A DNA stretch of 64,000 nucleotides from Oryzias latipes (taxonomy: Eukaryota; Chordata; Actinopteri; Beloniformes; Adrianichthyidae). Shown piece after piece: positions 32,251-52,009 of the stretch. A program made the translations under genes and the position numbers. Numbering within the stretch: the first letter of the stretch is position 1; each line of letters begins with the position of its first letter. The notes under the pieces are model-generated. The model saw only the letters and a program-made list of their open reading frames with translations. It was not told where the DNA came from and did no database searches. Location of the stretch: contig NC_019867.2 in the NCBI RefSeq assembly GCF_002234675.1, positions 6,375,561-6,439,560 on the forward strand, written 5' to 3'.

Positions 32251-33972
32251 AGCACTTAAAGAATATTAATTAAAAAAACACTGGGGGAAGGAAAAATAAA
32301 CCGGGTATGATTTTGAAAAAATACCTCAATACTTTGCTAATACTTAAACAAGAATAATTAAACGATCTTTCAATAATTATTTCGATCTATTTTAGGTGAC
32401 ACCCCAGACAAATACAGTAGCTACGTCTACAGCTGCGTCACTCATTAGCTTTTACAGATCTGCTTGCCTGATCTGCAGCTGGAAAGATGTGTAAAAAAAA
32501 AGTGACCTCTCACTCTGACTAGACTTTCTGGTCCTTATGTTTTTTTGGATTGTGGTCAGGAATTAAAAATAGCTTTTAAAAACTAGCTCTCTGTTTATTT
32601 ATTGCATTATATATTTTCATTCATTCACTGTCATCCATTCATCTTTTTCATTTCATTGAATGAATGAATTAATTATGTAATGCTAATGGAAAAAACACAT
32701 ATGCTATAAATAAAACTTGAATAATATTAGCTTACCCACAAGAAGTTGTTTAAATGACAAACGTGTTTTTGATGTACGTGTTTGAGCGCCGATTGGAAAC
32801 ATTTACTTATATTATTAGATGACATTTGAGCAGGATTGTCCGTAACAGTGAAGAAAAAAACATTTTTTAACCTCATTCCATTACTAACTGGTAAACCTGC
32901 AAATGGCTGCAAATGTACAAAAAGAAAAAAAACATTGACGATGCTAATTCTGAGTAAACCATGACAATTATAGGCAAAGATTCTGGTCTCAAGCAACCCC
33001 AAAAGAGCTTCATTACAGGCCCATTGGTAAAACTATCCATGGGTTTTGAGGTATTGTGATTTTGGAGCAATATTTCAGAATACTTGATGAGAGCAGCAGA
33101 AGCTGCAAAGATGGCAGAAGTAAAAGACCCAGGTAAAAGGACAACCATGAAGTCACACTGCTTGCAAAGTTAAAGATTGGTCAAAAACAAACCTCCTATA
33201 TCCAACACAAGCATCCAACAACATAGGTTAGGGCCAGTAAGCTATTACAAATTCCTTATCTAGTTGGAAGAAGAACTTGATTAGTACAAGAAAGGAAATG
33301 AGCTGCAGGGGTCAACAGGGGCACCCCGGGATGCGTAGTTCACAACGCTCAAGCTTCAACAGGAAAACAAGAAAGAAAAGGATATGGTCAGTGGAGCGCC
33401 CATACCTGCTTTCTGTCTTTGTAAATCTGACTGAAATCTATTGCAGAATAAATAAAAGGGAGCTTTGGTTTGGACAAAGAAGTCTGGAATGGCAAAAAAA
33501 ATATGTTGGAATTGAAGACAGTGGTGAGATGTGCTGTAGTTGTGATGGTGGCGTTCCAGGTGGAGGTGGGACTCCACCAAGAATCGGCTTTGAGCTTTAT
33601 CTTGTTTGCTGTGGTGATGAACAGACTGACAGGTTAGACAGGAATCTCTGTGGACCATGATGTTTGCAGATGACATTGTCATCTGTTGTGAGAGCAGGCA
33701 GCATCAGCTGCAGCAAGACTGAAAATCTGTGTTTAAATGAGAGGAACTCAAGTGGAACAAAGATGTTACAGGGAGCAGAAGTGAAAAAGGTGGAGGACTG
33801 TAACTAGCTCTGGGTCAACAGTCCACAACACTGAGGTGAAAAGGGGTGTGCAAACAGACTGGAACGAATGGATGAAGATTTCTGTTGTGACGTGTCACCA
33901 AAAAGTGTCAGCAAGAATGAAAGGATAGGTGTAGAAGACTGTGGTGAGAGCGGCCATGTTGTTGGTTTAGAG

Positions 33973-34150
33973 CAGAGATGCCCAAATCCAGGCCTCGAGG
34001 GCCGGTGTCCTACCAGTTTTCCAACCAACCTGACATTGAAGCTCCTTATTGGCTAAACACACCTGATCCAGGTAATCAGCGGCAGACAAGGCAGGATTTC
34101 TGGAAAACCAGCAGGAGGTTGGCCCTCAAGGTCTGGATTGGGCACCCATG
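33973..34150. mobile_element. 178-bp hAT-type miniature element nested in the LINE, perfect 8-bp duplication
   Basis: The ends CAGAGATGCCCAAATCCAG and CTGGATTGGGCACCCATG are inverted repeats. GTTTAGAG flanks both sides (33965-33972 and 34151-34158). Removing it restores a continuous LINE-like text across the joint. Confidence 0.85.
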
Positions 34151-34248
34151 GTTTAGAGACTCTGAGGAGGACAGATAGAAGTAGCAGAGATGAAGATGTT
34201 GATGTTCTCTCTCAGAGTGACCAGGATGGATAGAACCAGGAATGAATC

Positions 34249-34412
34249 CAGCTTGGGGTATCCAAATCCAGCTCTCGAGGGCCGGCTCTGAGCTGGTTTT
34301 TCAAACACCTGGATCAGATATGCTAGGTCAATCAGAAGACCCAAATCAATGGCGGGTTGGTTGGAAAACATGTAGGACACCTGACCTCAAGGCCTGGAAT
34401 TGGACACCCCTG
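34249..34412. mobile_element. Second, older copy of the same miniature family nested in the LINE
   Basis: Contains GGTATCCAAATCCAGCTCTC at the left and CTGGAATTGGACACCCCTGG at the right, in inverted arrangement, with a CTCGAGGGCCGG core as in the first copy. The flanking duplication is not clear. Confidence 0.65.
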
Positions 34413-34899
34413 GATAGATGCAGATGTTTTGCTGTAGCGACCCCTAAAAGGAGCAGCCAAAAGACAAAAAAGTTTGTAGAAAATACACTATTCACATAAC
34501 TTGTAATCTATATCACCGAAGACAGAATTTTCATTAATAAAATATGAATTATTCTAAAGAACATAAAATCTAAAGCAGTTTTTGCCTGAAAATGTACACG
34601 AATGAAAACCAAGGGATTGATTTGACGAATAAAACTTGATTTTCTTAAAATACAAATTCAGTATCAATTAGGCAAATTTTAATCCCAATCCTATTCATGA
34701 AAGAATGAATTGAGCATGAAAAAGGAAACAGAAAGGGCTAAATAACAGTTGTGTTTTAATAAAAACACACTTTACATGCCCTTTTAAATACTGATCTTGT
34801 TTTCTTTCAAATATCGTCTCTGAGTGACACATCTTGCCAACATAAACGATCTTCAGGATGCTCACGCAGGGTCCACGCACGTACAGTGTGACCTCTGAG

Positions 34900-35190
34900 T
34901 GCAGCTCCTTCACTGCTGCACACACAGTTGGGCTCGGGAACGATACGGACGCTGGGGGAGATTTAAACAACATAAACCCACCGTAAATGGGTTTATCACT
35001 ACATCAGACGTTAGTTTCGCCACATTCGTTCTCATCGATCGACCATTTTGGATGGATTGTCTCGTTCTCGACGCACCGACAAGACTTACAACGCCCAGCT
35101 AACTGCGGCAGCCATAGCTCGGTCACTGACGCCGGAGGTTAGGAGGTTTTTTTCCAGTAAACTTAGCTCCGTCAACCGGCGGAGCTAAGC
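34900..35190. promoter_or_regulatory. Candidate shared CpG-rich promoter region of nsd3 and letm2
   Basis: A CpG-dense patch compared with its AT-rich surroundings, lying between the divergent nsd3 and letm2 genes and about 0.5 kb before the first letm2 coding exon. Human NSD3 and LETM2 are also head to head. No core promoter motif was identified, and the nsd3 5' exon was not found, so this is positional inference. Confidence 0.35.
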
Positions 35191-35725
35191 TAGCCAGCTA
35201 GCTAACCAACCCACCGGCTAAGCTAGCGTAAAAGTATTATGTTTTCTTTTTTAAATGTAACTAACAGAATGTGTAAATTTTCTCATACCCGACTGCTTTT
35301 AACTAGGTATTTTTCAAATAATTTATTTAACATTAATAATAAAACAAAATGTTGACGTTTTAATCAGTTGGGTCCTCGTAAGTAAAAAGTGAATAATCAC
35401 TAAGATTAAGGTACCTTTATTATTAGATTTATACACCCGTATTTTTGAAAATATGATTATTTTAAACAAGAAAAGTGACTTATCTTTTAAATGATATATT
35501 GTCTGTGTGAAGCTGTTTGTTATTATGTTATAATAGATACCGAGCTTACCATTATTTTCACAGTCATACTCTGTAAAAAGTTTTATTCGTCAGTTAGTAA
35601 GTTGGGGAAAAATGCTCTTTAGCTTTTTTTCTTGTGTTCTTTTGCCTTTGTTAAATATATCTTGACTCCAGTTTGTTTTGTTTTCTACGTGAACTTCTCA
35701 CAGAACCTCGTGTTTTGCCCCTGCA

Positions 35726-43884
<8,159 letters not shown>

Positions 43885-46800
43885 GAGAACCGGATCTTCT
43901 GACCTGCGTTGCCCGTTGTCGTCATGGAGATGCCGGTGTCGGTTAACCTCCCAGCTGTTGTAAAATATCACCTCCTCCAGAAGCCTCGCTCTTCTCCCTT
44001 CTGGAACTTCATCCCGTCTTTCCGTTACCTACCAGAAAGCTCTTAAGTCATTTTGGCATCAATAACCCTTTATGCTCCCATTGAGTCTGTAGTTTTGTAA
44101 CTTCCATATTTTCTAGCCTGGGAAGCCTCCTAGGACGTGCACCTTGGACCTCTTGTCAGGGATGTTCAGGCTCGATTCGGCCTCCGTGGTCGGGTGTGTG
44201 GTTCTCCTGACATCCAGCAGGTCTTCTCCTCCCTCTGTAAATGTGTAAATATGTAAATGACTGTCTTAAATCACAGAAGCAGCAGCTTTGTACAGTTTGC
44301 TATCCAAAAAGCCAACGTGTTTTTTTTATTATTTGCAGAAATGTCAAAGTTCATCATAGAATAAACGGCTTGCTTGCACTGATGAGCTGAAAGCAGACAC
44401 GTTGGGGTCTGCCCCTGGATGAAATGTTTTAAAGGCGTTTGGGTCTGCCTCAGGTTTGAGTGGGGGCGGGGCTTATGTCGTTTACAGCTGCTGTAATTGG
44501 CAAATGAAGACTGGTCCTGTGGAACGAACAGGCTCACTGCTTTAATCTAATAGGAGTTGGTTAAACGCAGCCGGCTGTCTGTTTGTAGACCCAGAATGGA
44601 TTTTCTGGAGAGAAAAAGATGCAGAATTTATTTGATCACACAGAGTTTTTTTTTTTTAACACTAGGACACTTAAGTCTTTATTATCCCACAGATGAGATC
44701 GGCAATAAAACTGAAATATGTGTAATTAAGCTCCAAAAAGATGGTCCTAAAAGATTACAAATGAGTTTATTTTTCTAATTAGAGACTTTGAAACTCTAAT
44801 TCTGTTGTCCACATCTAACATTGCCGGCCTTTTCTTGTGTACCTTTATAGAGGTGCAATAAATCAAAGAGCATAAACTAATTGAAAAGAGACAGTTTAGT
44901 TAATGTTGCTTTAGGAGTGATTTTAAACGGTCACCTTTCTGTCTGAAGTGTACTTTTTCTTTAGAGTGATGTATATTTTCCTAGAGGAGAACCCCTATTT
45001 GAGCAGTGTTGCAGTCACAATGTTTATCAATGAGAATATTTTATATTTTTGCAGCTTTCTCTTATTTGTCTCCGCTAAATTGTGTAAAGCAGATGATAAA
45101 TATGCAAGGATATTCTATTCTTTGAAGGAGGGATCTTTGTTTGGTTGAAATGACTGTTTTCTGTCGTCCACTTCTGACAGGTGTTTTAATGCACCTGAGA
45201 CCAGAGGTTGGTTAACCTGCAGCTCCGTAGCATTAAATATAGGTGTCCTTACTGTTCAGATGTACTGTGTTTAAAGTGGATCAGCATTCTTGTGTCATCT
45301 CATCGATCTGTAGAAAAAGATCTTTTTTTTTCACAGAACCGCCTCCTCCTGTGTTACAGTTCTGTTGCACTAAATCTGTGCCTCGCTCCTCCAGGGAACG
45401 CTGTGATGGAAAACAAGTACTCTGGCGATTAAAACAATGAACCCCTTCAGAAATGTGTCAGTGACTTTGTTCTCACTTCACCTTAAAGGAGACCGTCTAG
45501 ACCAGGAGTCTGCAACCTTCAACACTTAACAGCCGTCGCATAAATAAAACAAATAACGAGTAAATAGATTTTTCTTTCAAAGTATACTTCAGATTTACAT
45601 GGCTTCCTTTCAAAATAAAAGACCCTGTGTCATGAGATTCTCTCAGTGCAGTAGTAGTAGTTGTAGTAGTAGTAGTAGTAGCAGCAGTAGGTGATTCTCT
45701 GTGGTTCACGCTGCATGTTTGAGTCAGTTTACTTTTTCAACTTAACTATTGACGTACTTGATAAATCTAAACAATTTTCTTTAACCAGAGAGAGAATGGA
45801 AGGGTAAAAGAGTCCTATGTTACTCTGGAGCTGCAGGTTGCTGAAAGCTATTTGATTTAGACCAGGGTTCTGTTTGTGAATTAAATAACATTTGAGATAT
45901 ATTGTAAATGTTTTGGTATTTCTTTGTATTAGAGTTTGCATTATAGTTGGGGATGGCACCGTTGTTATGGAGAAAATTTGGAATTGCCACTTCGTGCCAC
46001 AAACAATGTCCCCTGTTCTAAACTTTCAAATTAAACTTTGATGTCTGGCACGAGGAGCTGTTGATGACAACAGGACATTCAGTTCCACGTCATCTGAAGA
46101 TCATCTTTCTTTTATACTTCATTATCCAAGAATGTCTGTAATGTAATTTACCATCAGTTTAAAAAGAAATTTTAAAGTTGCGTCAAGTTGTTGTCTCATC
46201 ACACAAACCAAATGTATTCATGTTTTATATTGGTTTTTGAATAAAGATGTCTATCATTTTATGTATTTTTCTTTATGAAAAGAAAGAACTGCAGCTGTGA
46301 CAAAAAGGTGAAAGAGACAGCTGGTTAGTCTTGATGCTTTAATATTTTAACTGAGGAGTCAAACATTTATTCTGAAGTGTCAAGCAATGACCCGAGACTA
46401 ATGGTTAGATACATTTCTCGGCTTTTCCTTATCCTGAAAGAAAAACTGTAAGCCACAACCATGAGAGGACAGAAAAAAAAGACACCGGGTCAAAGTTTAA
46501 CTGCAGACTTCGTCAATAAGTTTCAGTCTAGCCTTAACCCTTGTGCTATCTTAGATGACCCCACCTTTACATTGACGTGTTCTCCCTACCATGACAAAGG
46601 TGGAAAGATTTCATGTAATCCATGGACACCAGTGAGGTTCACAAATCATTGAAGAAAAGAGGTTTAGTGCACTGTCTAGTGGGTCTAGATGACCCAACTC
46701 CCAATGTTAAAGTGCCTAGGATAGCACAAGGGTTACGGCAAAAAAAAAAAAAAAGTGTATGCTTCCTGATCTGAATTGAATCTGAATCTGACATTTATTC

Positions 46801-47200
46801 CAGCTGTCGTTCTGCTTTTTGATTCTCCCTTTAGATTAAGTTTTTTCGCTCAGTATGATGTCATTACATCAGTTACTCTCAGATATGATGGATCAGCCAC
46901 TTGTGTCCACTATTTTAATGTTTAGAAACAATTTTCCCTTTTTTTCTTACATGACGTGGACCAAAAATTTAAAATGAGTTGGATTAGAAAAGCACTTTTT
47001 TTATTATTGTTGCTGCTTTCTTTGGGTAGCACATTGGGACTAAACTGGTTGTGAAAGACTGCTTTAGTCAATAAATTAAACTGATTAAAGTTTGATTAAT
47101 AACGCTTTTAATTCCTATCTCAACTCATAAAGGCTAATCTTTAAATAAAATAAGTGGATGTAACTGAGTTTAGATAAACAAAGTTTAGATTGAAGGACTG
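43885..47200 (+). other. letm2 3' UTR and intergenic region with repeats
   Basis: Poly(A) signals (AATAAA near 44858 and 46240) suggest the letm2 3' UTR extends up to about 2.4 kb. At 45497-45735 is a degenerate hAT-like fragment (CAGGAGTCTGCAACCTTCAAC) with an imperfect AGT triplet tract (about 45650-45692). A miniature element occupies 46537-46733. No coding exon was recognised. Confidence 0.5.
46537..46733. mobile_element. Tc1/mariner-like miniature element, copy 1 (TA duplication)
   Basis: 197 bp with inverted ends ACCCTTGTGCTATC and GATAGCACAAGGGT, flanked by TA on both sides (46535-46536 and 46734-46735). Copies recur at 53821-54025 and, truncated, at 54737-54875. Confidence 0.85.
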
Positions 47201-47214
47201 TTGGGAGCAGGAGG

Positions 47215-47292
47215 GGCTGAAATTTCACCCTCAAAGAGGCGCTGAGGACAGAGGAAGAGTTTCAGCAGTGTTGGACGCTCTGAAAGCTAAAG
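47215..47292 (+). other. Probable non-coding first exon of PrP-like gene 1
   Basis: A purine-rich stretch ends GCTAAAG followed by GTCAGT, a good donor at 47293. The matching acceptor CTGCAG ends at 47886, seven bases before the ATG. A non-coding first exon followed by an intronless coding exon is typical of prion genes. The start of the exon is not defined. Confidence 0.5.
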
Positions 47293-47893
47293 GTCAGTAT
47301 GTGTGCTTCTATCTGCAGTGCTGCTTTACGGAGAATTTAAATCGAAATGTACATCCTTTCGTCTGAAAGTGTGTGTTTAAGTTCTGTTTGCTGTTTTTTT
47401 GAAAGTTTTCTTTTTTAGTGTTTCTACTTTTCGAAAACAAGACTTATTATCAGTTTATCAAGAGGTCTAATGTTTTGTGAGTTTTCATGTCAATGCAGAG
47501 CATTTTGTGTTTGTTTTAAGTCCTTCAAGAAAATGGTTTGAGCTTTAACAACAGCAAACAGCAGAGCCTCCAGTGCTATTTTAGTCCTGTCGGATCCCTG
47601 TGCCGACATGTGGAGCTCTTACACGTGACAGTGTGTTGTAGTTCAAGCAGTTTGTTTTTTCCTTTGATGTCCATTCTATTAAAAATGTGGAAATAGTTAT
47701 ATGTAAATGTCTGTTTTTAATTTTTATCTTAAGATCAGGAAGAAGCTGATCTCAACTGGATTTTTAGAAAATGTCATTGTTAAAGCAAATTCCCAAAAAT
47801 GAACAGTAAATAGGGATTCAGAATATTTAACACCACATGAAACTCAACTTAGTCTGACTGAAACGTTCTCTTCTTCTTCTCTGCAGATTAGGG

Positions 47894-49390
47894 ATGAAGC
47901 TGACCGTAAATGCCGTCTTGTGTTGGTCACTTTTTTTCCTTTACTTTAATGATTCCCTGGCAACGAAAAAAGGAGGATTGGGGAAAATAACCAATCTTTT
48001 TAAAAAACCTTCTAAAAACAAACCCAATCTGAACAGTAAGACTAAAGACTCGGCTAAAAAACAATCCACACAGTTCAACCAAGGAGGTTACCCACAGCAA
48101 CCTGGAGGTTACCCACAGCAACCAGGAGGAGGTTATCCCCAGTACCCTGGTAGAGCAGGAGGTTACCCTCAGCAACCAGGAGGTTACCCACAGCAACCGG
48201 GAGGTTACCCACAGCAACCGGGAGGAGGTTATCCCCAGTACCCTGGTAGACCAGGAGGTTACCCTCAGCAACCAGGAGGTTACCCACAGCAACCGGGAGG
48301 AGGTTATCCCCAGTACCCTGGTAGACCAGGAGGTTACCCTCAGCAACCAGGAGGTTACCCACAGCAACCGGGAGGAGGTTATCCCCAGTACCCTAGTAGA
48401 CCAGGAGGTTACCCCAACCAACCAGGCTACCCTCAGTACCCAGGGAACTCAGCAGGAGGCTATCCAGCTCCAGGTTACCCTTATGGAGGTCATTACATCC
48501 ACTCTAACCCAAACAATAGAATCCTGAGTCCTCACTATGGCGGGAGCTTTGGATACGGGGCCCACCAAGGTGGAGGGGGCTCTCCTTTTTCTAACTCGCT
48601 TCAATCAATGGGAATCGGTCCATCTGATAAATCCAGAGGATTTGGGCGCAGTGCAGTGATGGCGGCAGCTGGGGGCGCCGTGGCGGGAATGGCCCTTGGA
48701 TATGGGTTGGGACAGTTCCCTCGTCCCCATTTCCATTTCCACAGCCCCCAGGAGGAATACTATTACAACCACTACATGTACAGGAAATATGGCATGAAGT
48801 CTGCAGAGGCCAACGACTACAGTAAAAGATACAGGGACAGTCCACCTCCACCTGACACTTTTGACAAGTTCATGAGCTCCTGCATGAAGAGAACAGACCT
48901 TCTGCATCAGGAAAATCCAAAGTCCTACCACAAGGGGGTAGCAACTGCAACTAAAACGACCACGGTGGCTGTAAACACGCCTACCTCCGTCCCCACACCA
49001 ATAACTGGCAACAACAGCAACCCAACAGTTAACAGCACTGTGGCTGCAAAGCCCTCATCTGCTTCACCTACAGTCCTCCCCACTGCCAACAGGTCAAAGG
49101 TCAGTCCTGCCCCTGAAGCTCCACAGGTTCTTCAGAGTGACGACGATGATGAGGATGATACAGTTAGCATTGTGGAGATTGGTTACCCAGCACTGATCAA
49201 ACAAATGAAGATCAAAAGGTGCACAGAGCTTTATATAGTCTACACTGAAAAGTACCAGAAGAAAACCCAGAACCGTGCAGCTGGAAACGGAGCGCAGAGA
49301 CTGCAGACGGGTTCTTCTGGACTCCTGTTTCTATTCACCAGTGTGGTATTGTCACTCCTGCATGGCAGTTTATCAGCACTGCTGCAGTAG
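47894..49390 (+). CDS. prnp: Fish prion protein-like (PrP) gene 1, repeat-rich
   Basis: 498 aa. Predicted GPI-anchored cell-surface glycoprotein of the fish PrP family; its function is not settled. The signal peptide is residues 1-23 ([18 protein letters not shown]). A Lys-rich segment follows, then four near-identical 25-residue Tyr/Pro/Gly/Gln repeats (about residues 64-170). The conserved [11 protein letters not shown] block and RGFGR precede the hydrophobic core [20 protein letters not shown] (about 252-273), matching the palindrome-containing core of tetrapod Pr[15 protein letters not shown] follows, as in the tetrapod YYR region. Two C-terminal-domain cysteines (SSCMKR and KRCTEL) could form the conserved disulphide. 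Sequons NNS, NST and NRS lie between them. A hydrophobic C-terminus ([13 protein letters not shown]) fits a GPI signal. Unlike mammalian octarepeats, the repeats have no His or Trp. Which named fish paralogue this is was not decided. AATAAA at 49813 may be its poly(A) signal. Confidence 0.92.
   Translation: MKLTVNAVLCWSLFFLYFNDSLATKKGGLGKITNLFKKPSKNKPNLNSKTKDSAKKQSTQFNQGGYPQQPGGYPQQPGGGYPQYPGRAGGYPQQPGGYPQQPGGYPQQPGGGYPQYPGRPGGYPQQPGGYPQQPGGGYPQYPGRPGGYPQQPGGYPQQPGGGYPQYPSRPGGYPNQPGYPQYPGNSAGGYPAPGYPYGGHYIHSNPNNRILSPHYGGSFGYGAHQGGGGSPFSNSLQSMGIGPSDKSRGFGRSAVMAAAGGAVAGMALGYGLGQFPRPHFHFHSPQEEYYYNHYMYRKYGMKSAEANDYSKRYRDSPPPPDTFDKFMSSCMKRTDLLHQENPKSYHKGVATATKTTTVAVNTPTSVPTPITGNNSNPTVNSTVAAKPSSASPTVLPTANRSKVSPAPEAPQVLQSDDDDEDDTVSIVEIGYPALIKQMKIKRCTELYIVYTEKYQKKTQNRAAGNGAQRLQTGSSGLLFLFTSVVLSLLHGSLSALLQ
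48083..48403 (+). repeat. 75-bp coding tandem repeat of PrP-like gene 1
   Basis: Four units encoding [14 protein letters not shown] plus [11 protein letters not shown]. The second unit carries an extra GGYPQQP heptad, and the last has PSRP in place of PGRP. Units are almost identical at the DNA level, implying recent duplication or homogenisation. Confidence 0.95.
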
Positions 49391-51870
49391 TGTTTGTTTC
49401 CTGCAACAGAGATTCAGGAAGTCAATTTGTCCCCCAAAATCTAATTTCCACCGGTGGATGGACTTCTACATCATCTGGCACTTTACAGCTCTAAATGAAC
49501 AAGAATTCAGGATACGTTAGTACGGCTGAATTTGTGAAAGCAATATATAAATTTGAAATATGTATGTTTGATTAGCTTAAAAACCACAAAAAATTAAGAC
49601 TGCCTCCAACAAACTTTCCAATGAATGCAACTTATAAACATCAACAAAAGAAAACCAAACAGCTTCTGGATTTTGTGTTAAAGGATCTAAATCTTTTTCC
49701 TGTGAAAATAATTAGAGGTTTACCCAAAAAAACTTACGAGATGGTTTGAAATGTTGAATTTTTACATATGGAAACAAGAAAGGGAGATTAGTTTGCCTTA
49801 TTTTGTTGTTCAAATAAAGGGCTTTTTTTGAACATTTAACTTTTGTTGTAAAATATGAGGCTTTATGAATAACTATAAGTAAATTGGGTTTGACAAAAGG
49901 TGAAATCAACTTTTAGAGAAACTACAGTTCTTCTAAGTACCAAAGGCTCTAAGTTCTGGTGTTTTGAGCATCATCTGTGTGAAAATCTTTAATAGTATTA
50001 ATAGTGATCAAAAGCAAGTCAAAAGTGGTCATTCTGCTGATAATTGTACGGACTGGACTGTTCATGTCCAAATTCATGTCCCATTAGATCACATCTGTCA
50101 AAATGTGGCCCTCCATGTTATTTTATGCGGCCCACGAGAGCATAAATGTTTTTCATTTCTTAAAATAAAAAATAAAAATTGGTGTGTATTTATTCATATC
50201 TGGGGGGAATTGGACTTGAAATATCGGATTGGCCAACTATACATTAGGACTTAAACACTGTCCATAAAACCTGACCTGACAGAATCAAATTTATAAGGAT
50301 TCATGGTAGAGTACCAAGCAAACATGTGTTTTCTATGCAACTGTAATTGTCACTTTAAAAAGTTATAATAAATAAATAAATAAATGAGTAATTTAACATT
50401 AAGGAGTAGTTACATTTATTTTTTTATTACATTTAGTTACATGTATTAGTTATATCTGGCCCTTTGAGGACAGACACTATGCTGATGTGGCCCTCTGTGA
50501 AAATAAGTTTGACGCCCCTGATTTAGATAAAAGGAAATTTAAAAGGCCACTAGGTTGCGCCCAAACCACTACATGTTGTGGAGGTTGCACCAACTGAAAA
50601 CACAAATGTGTGTATACAAAATAAACAATGGTTGTAAAATAGCTTTGTGAAAACAAGCTGAAAGTAGATAATTGCTGTACTTTTCAAGGAAGCAAACACT
50701 CAAACAAAGAAGGGAGGCAAAAAAAACAAAAAAGTCCTTTTTGCTGATGGTGTTTGTTTTGCATCCACAAAAAATATTGTTGTGTCCAAAACAAAAATGT
50801 ACCTGATTCTGTTGGGTTTTATTGTGTAGTTGCCCCATAGGTGTACAGTTAAAACTAATTGCTGTATGTTTACTTCATTTCCTTTGTTGTCGCAATGTTT
50901 TCAAAAAGTTTGGACTGTAGGCCGTTATTGTCATCAATTATTAACATATCACAATGCAACTAAAACAAAAATAATAATGTTAAAACCATAGTTTAAATAC
51001 CAGATGTGTTATTTTGGTAAAACTGAATGAAAGTATTTTATTAATAAAGCTTTTTTTTGTCGCCTCAAACTTAAATTTTGTGTTGGGATTCTTTCTGACA
51101 TAAAATTGATTTTAACTATAAAATAAAAATGTTAATAATTCAAATCCTTTAAATTAATTTTTTTTCTGCTCACAGCACCTCAAAAAAATATATAAATCAA
51201 ATTTCTTCACATTGAACTTTTAGAAAGCCATTTTTTTTCTTGAGTATTAAATTGTAGCAGCTACAAAAATATGGTGACATATGGACAAAAAGTATATATA
51301 CATTTAAAGGGTGCTTCCTTACCTAAATGTATACAAATAAACAACTTTTTTGCCTCAAACAGATGTACATAAATCTGACAAACGTTATCGATACCTTAGA
51401 ATATACATAAAAACAACAAAAATAAATACAGTAAAAATTGATATTTTAAATTGTTAATCACAGTGTTTTTCTAACCAAGACTATGTGAAACTCTATGTAT
51501 GTCAGAGGAAGCGTTGGTTCCACACAAATGGCTTAGAGGTCCACTTTGTTTACAATGTAACTGCCATTTTTCAACATTTTTTTTATTACAATTAAATGAA
51601 TGCTACATTAGGGCTGTGATATGTAATAAATGATTTTAAAAATGAGATCATACTTTCAGCACTTTCAACATAATATAAGATAATACATTATAAATATTGT
51701 AATGTTTATATAATTCATTTACATTCTTCTAAATATTTTTGAAAAATTAAAATGATAATTTCTTGTTCATTAAAATTCAGTGCATTGCAACGTCAAACAT
51801 ACACAGATTATGATGAAAAACAGAATTCAGCTGTTTGTGTCGTCACTGAAAGGTGCTGAGGTCCGGTCAG
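49391..51870. other. Intergenic region between the prion genes with hAT-like repeat
   Basis: About 50090-50523 is a degenerate hAT-type repeat ending GACAGACACTATGCTGATGTGG and TTTGACGCCCCTG. The rest is AT-rich, with no coding signal recognised. Confidence 0.45.
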
Positions 51871-52009
51871 GCTCCGCCCCCTTCCTTCAGATCATCCTCG
51901 CGCGGTGAAGAAGTTCTTTCTGGACGATGCTCCGAGGAAGAGGACTCTTTTAAATAAAGCTTCAGAAGTTTATTTAAAAAGGGATGGAGACAGCACGTGA
52001 TTATTCAAG
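51860..52009 (+). other. Possible orphan non-coding exon with promoter-like upstream sequence
   Basis: A GC-rich stretch with CTCCGCCCCC (GC box-like), CTCGCGCGG and TTTAAATAAAG is followed by a candidate donor CAAG|GTAAAA at 52010. It could be an alternative 5' exon of PrP-like gene 2, whose coding acceptor is at 55192-55193. No transcript evidence is available here. Confidence 0.3.

Larger units (their letters stand above)
33520..34472 (+). mobile_element. Degenerate LINE 3' fragment with nested miniature elements
   Basis: The plus strand encodes a broken reverse-transcriptase end including FADDIVICCES (about 33662-33694), and closes with the common fish LINE/SINE tail GCTGTAGCGACCCCTAAAAGG (34432-34452). 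Stops and frameshifts are present. Two small inverted-repeat elements (33973-34150 and about 34249-34412) interrupt it. Confidence 0.7.

Noticed and set aside
48083-48403. CRISPR-like array or non-coding satellite
   Set aside because: The repeats are in-frame coding units within a prion gene and have no unique spacers.
47927-48421. Antisense open frame across the PrP repeats
   Set aside because: It is a by-product of the repetitive codons on the plus strand; there is no start context or homology.
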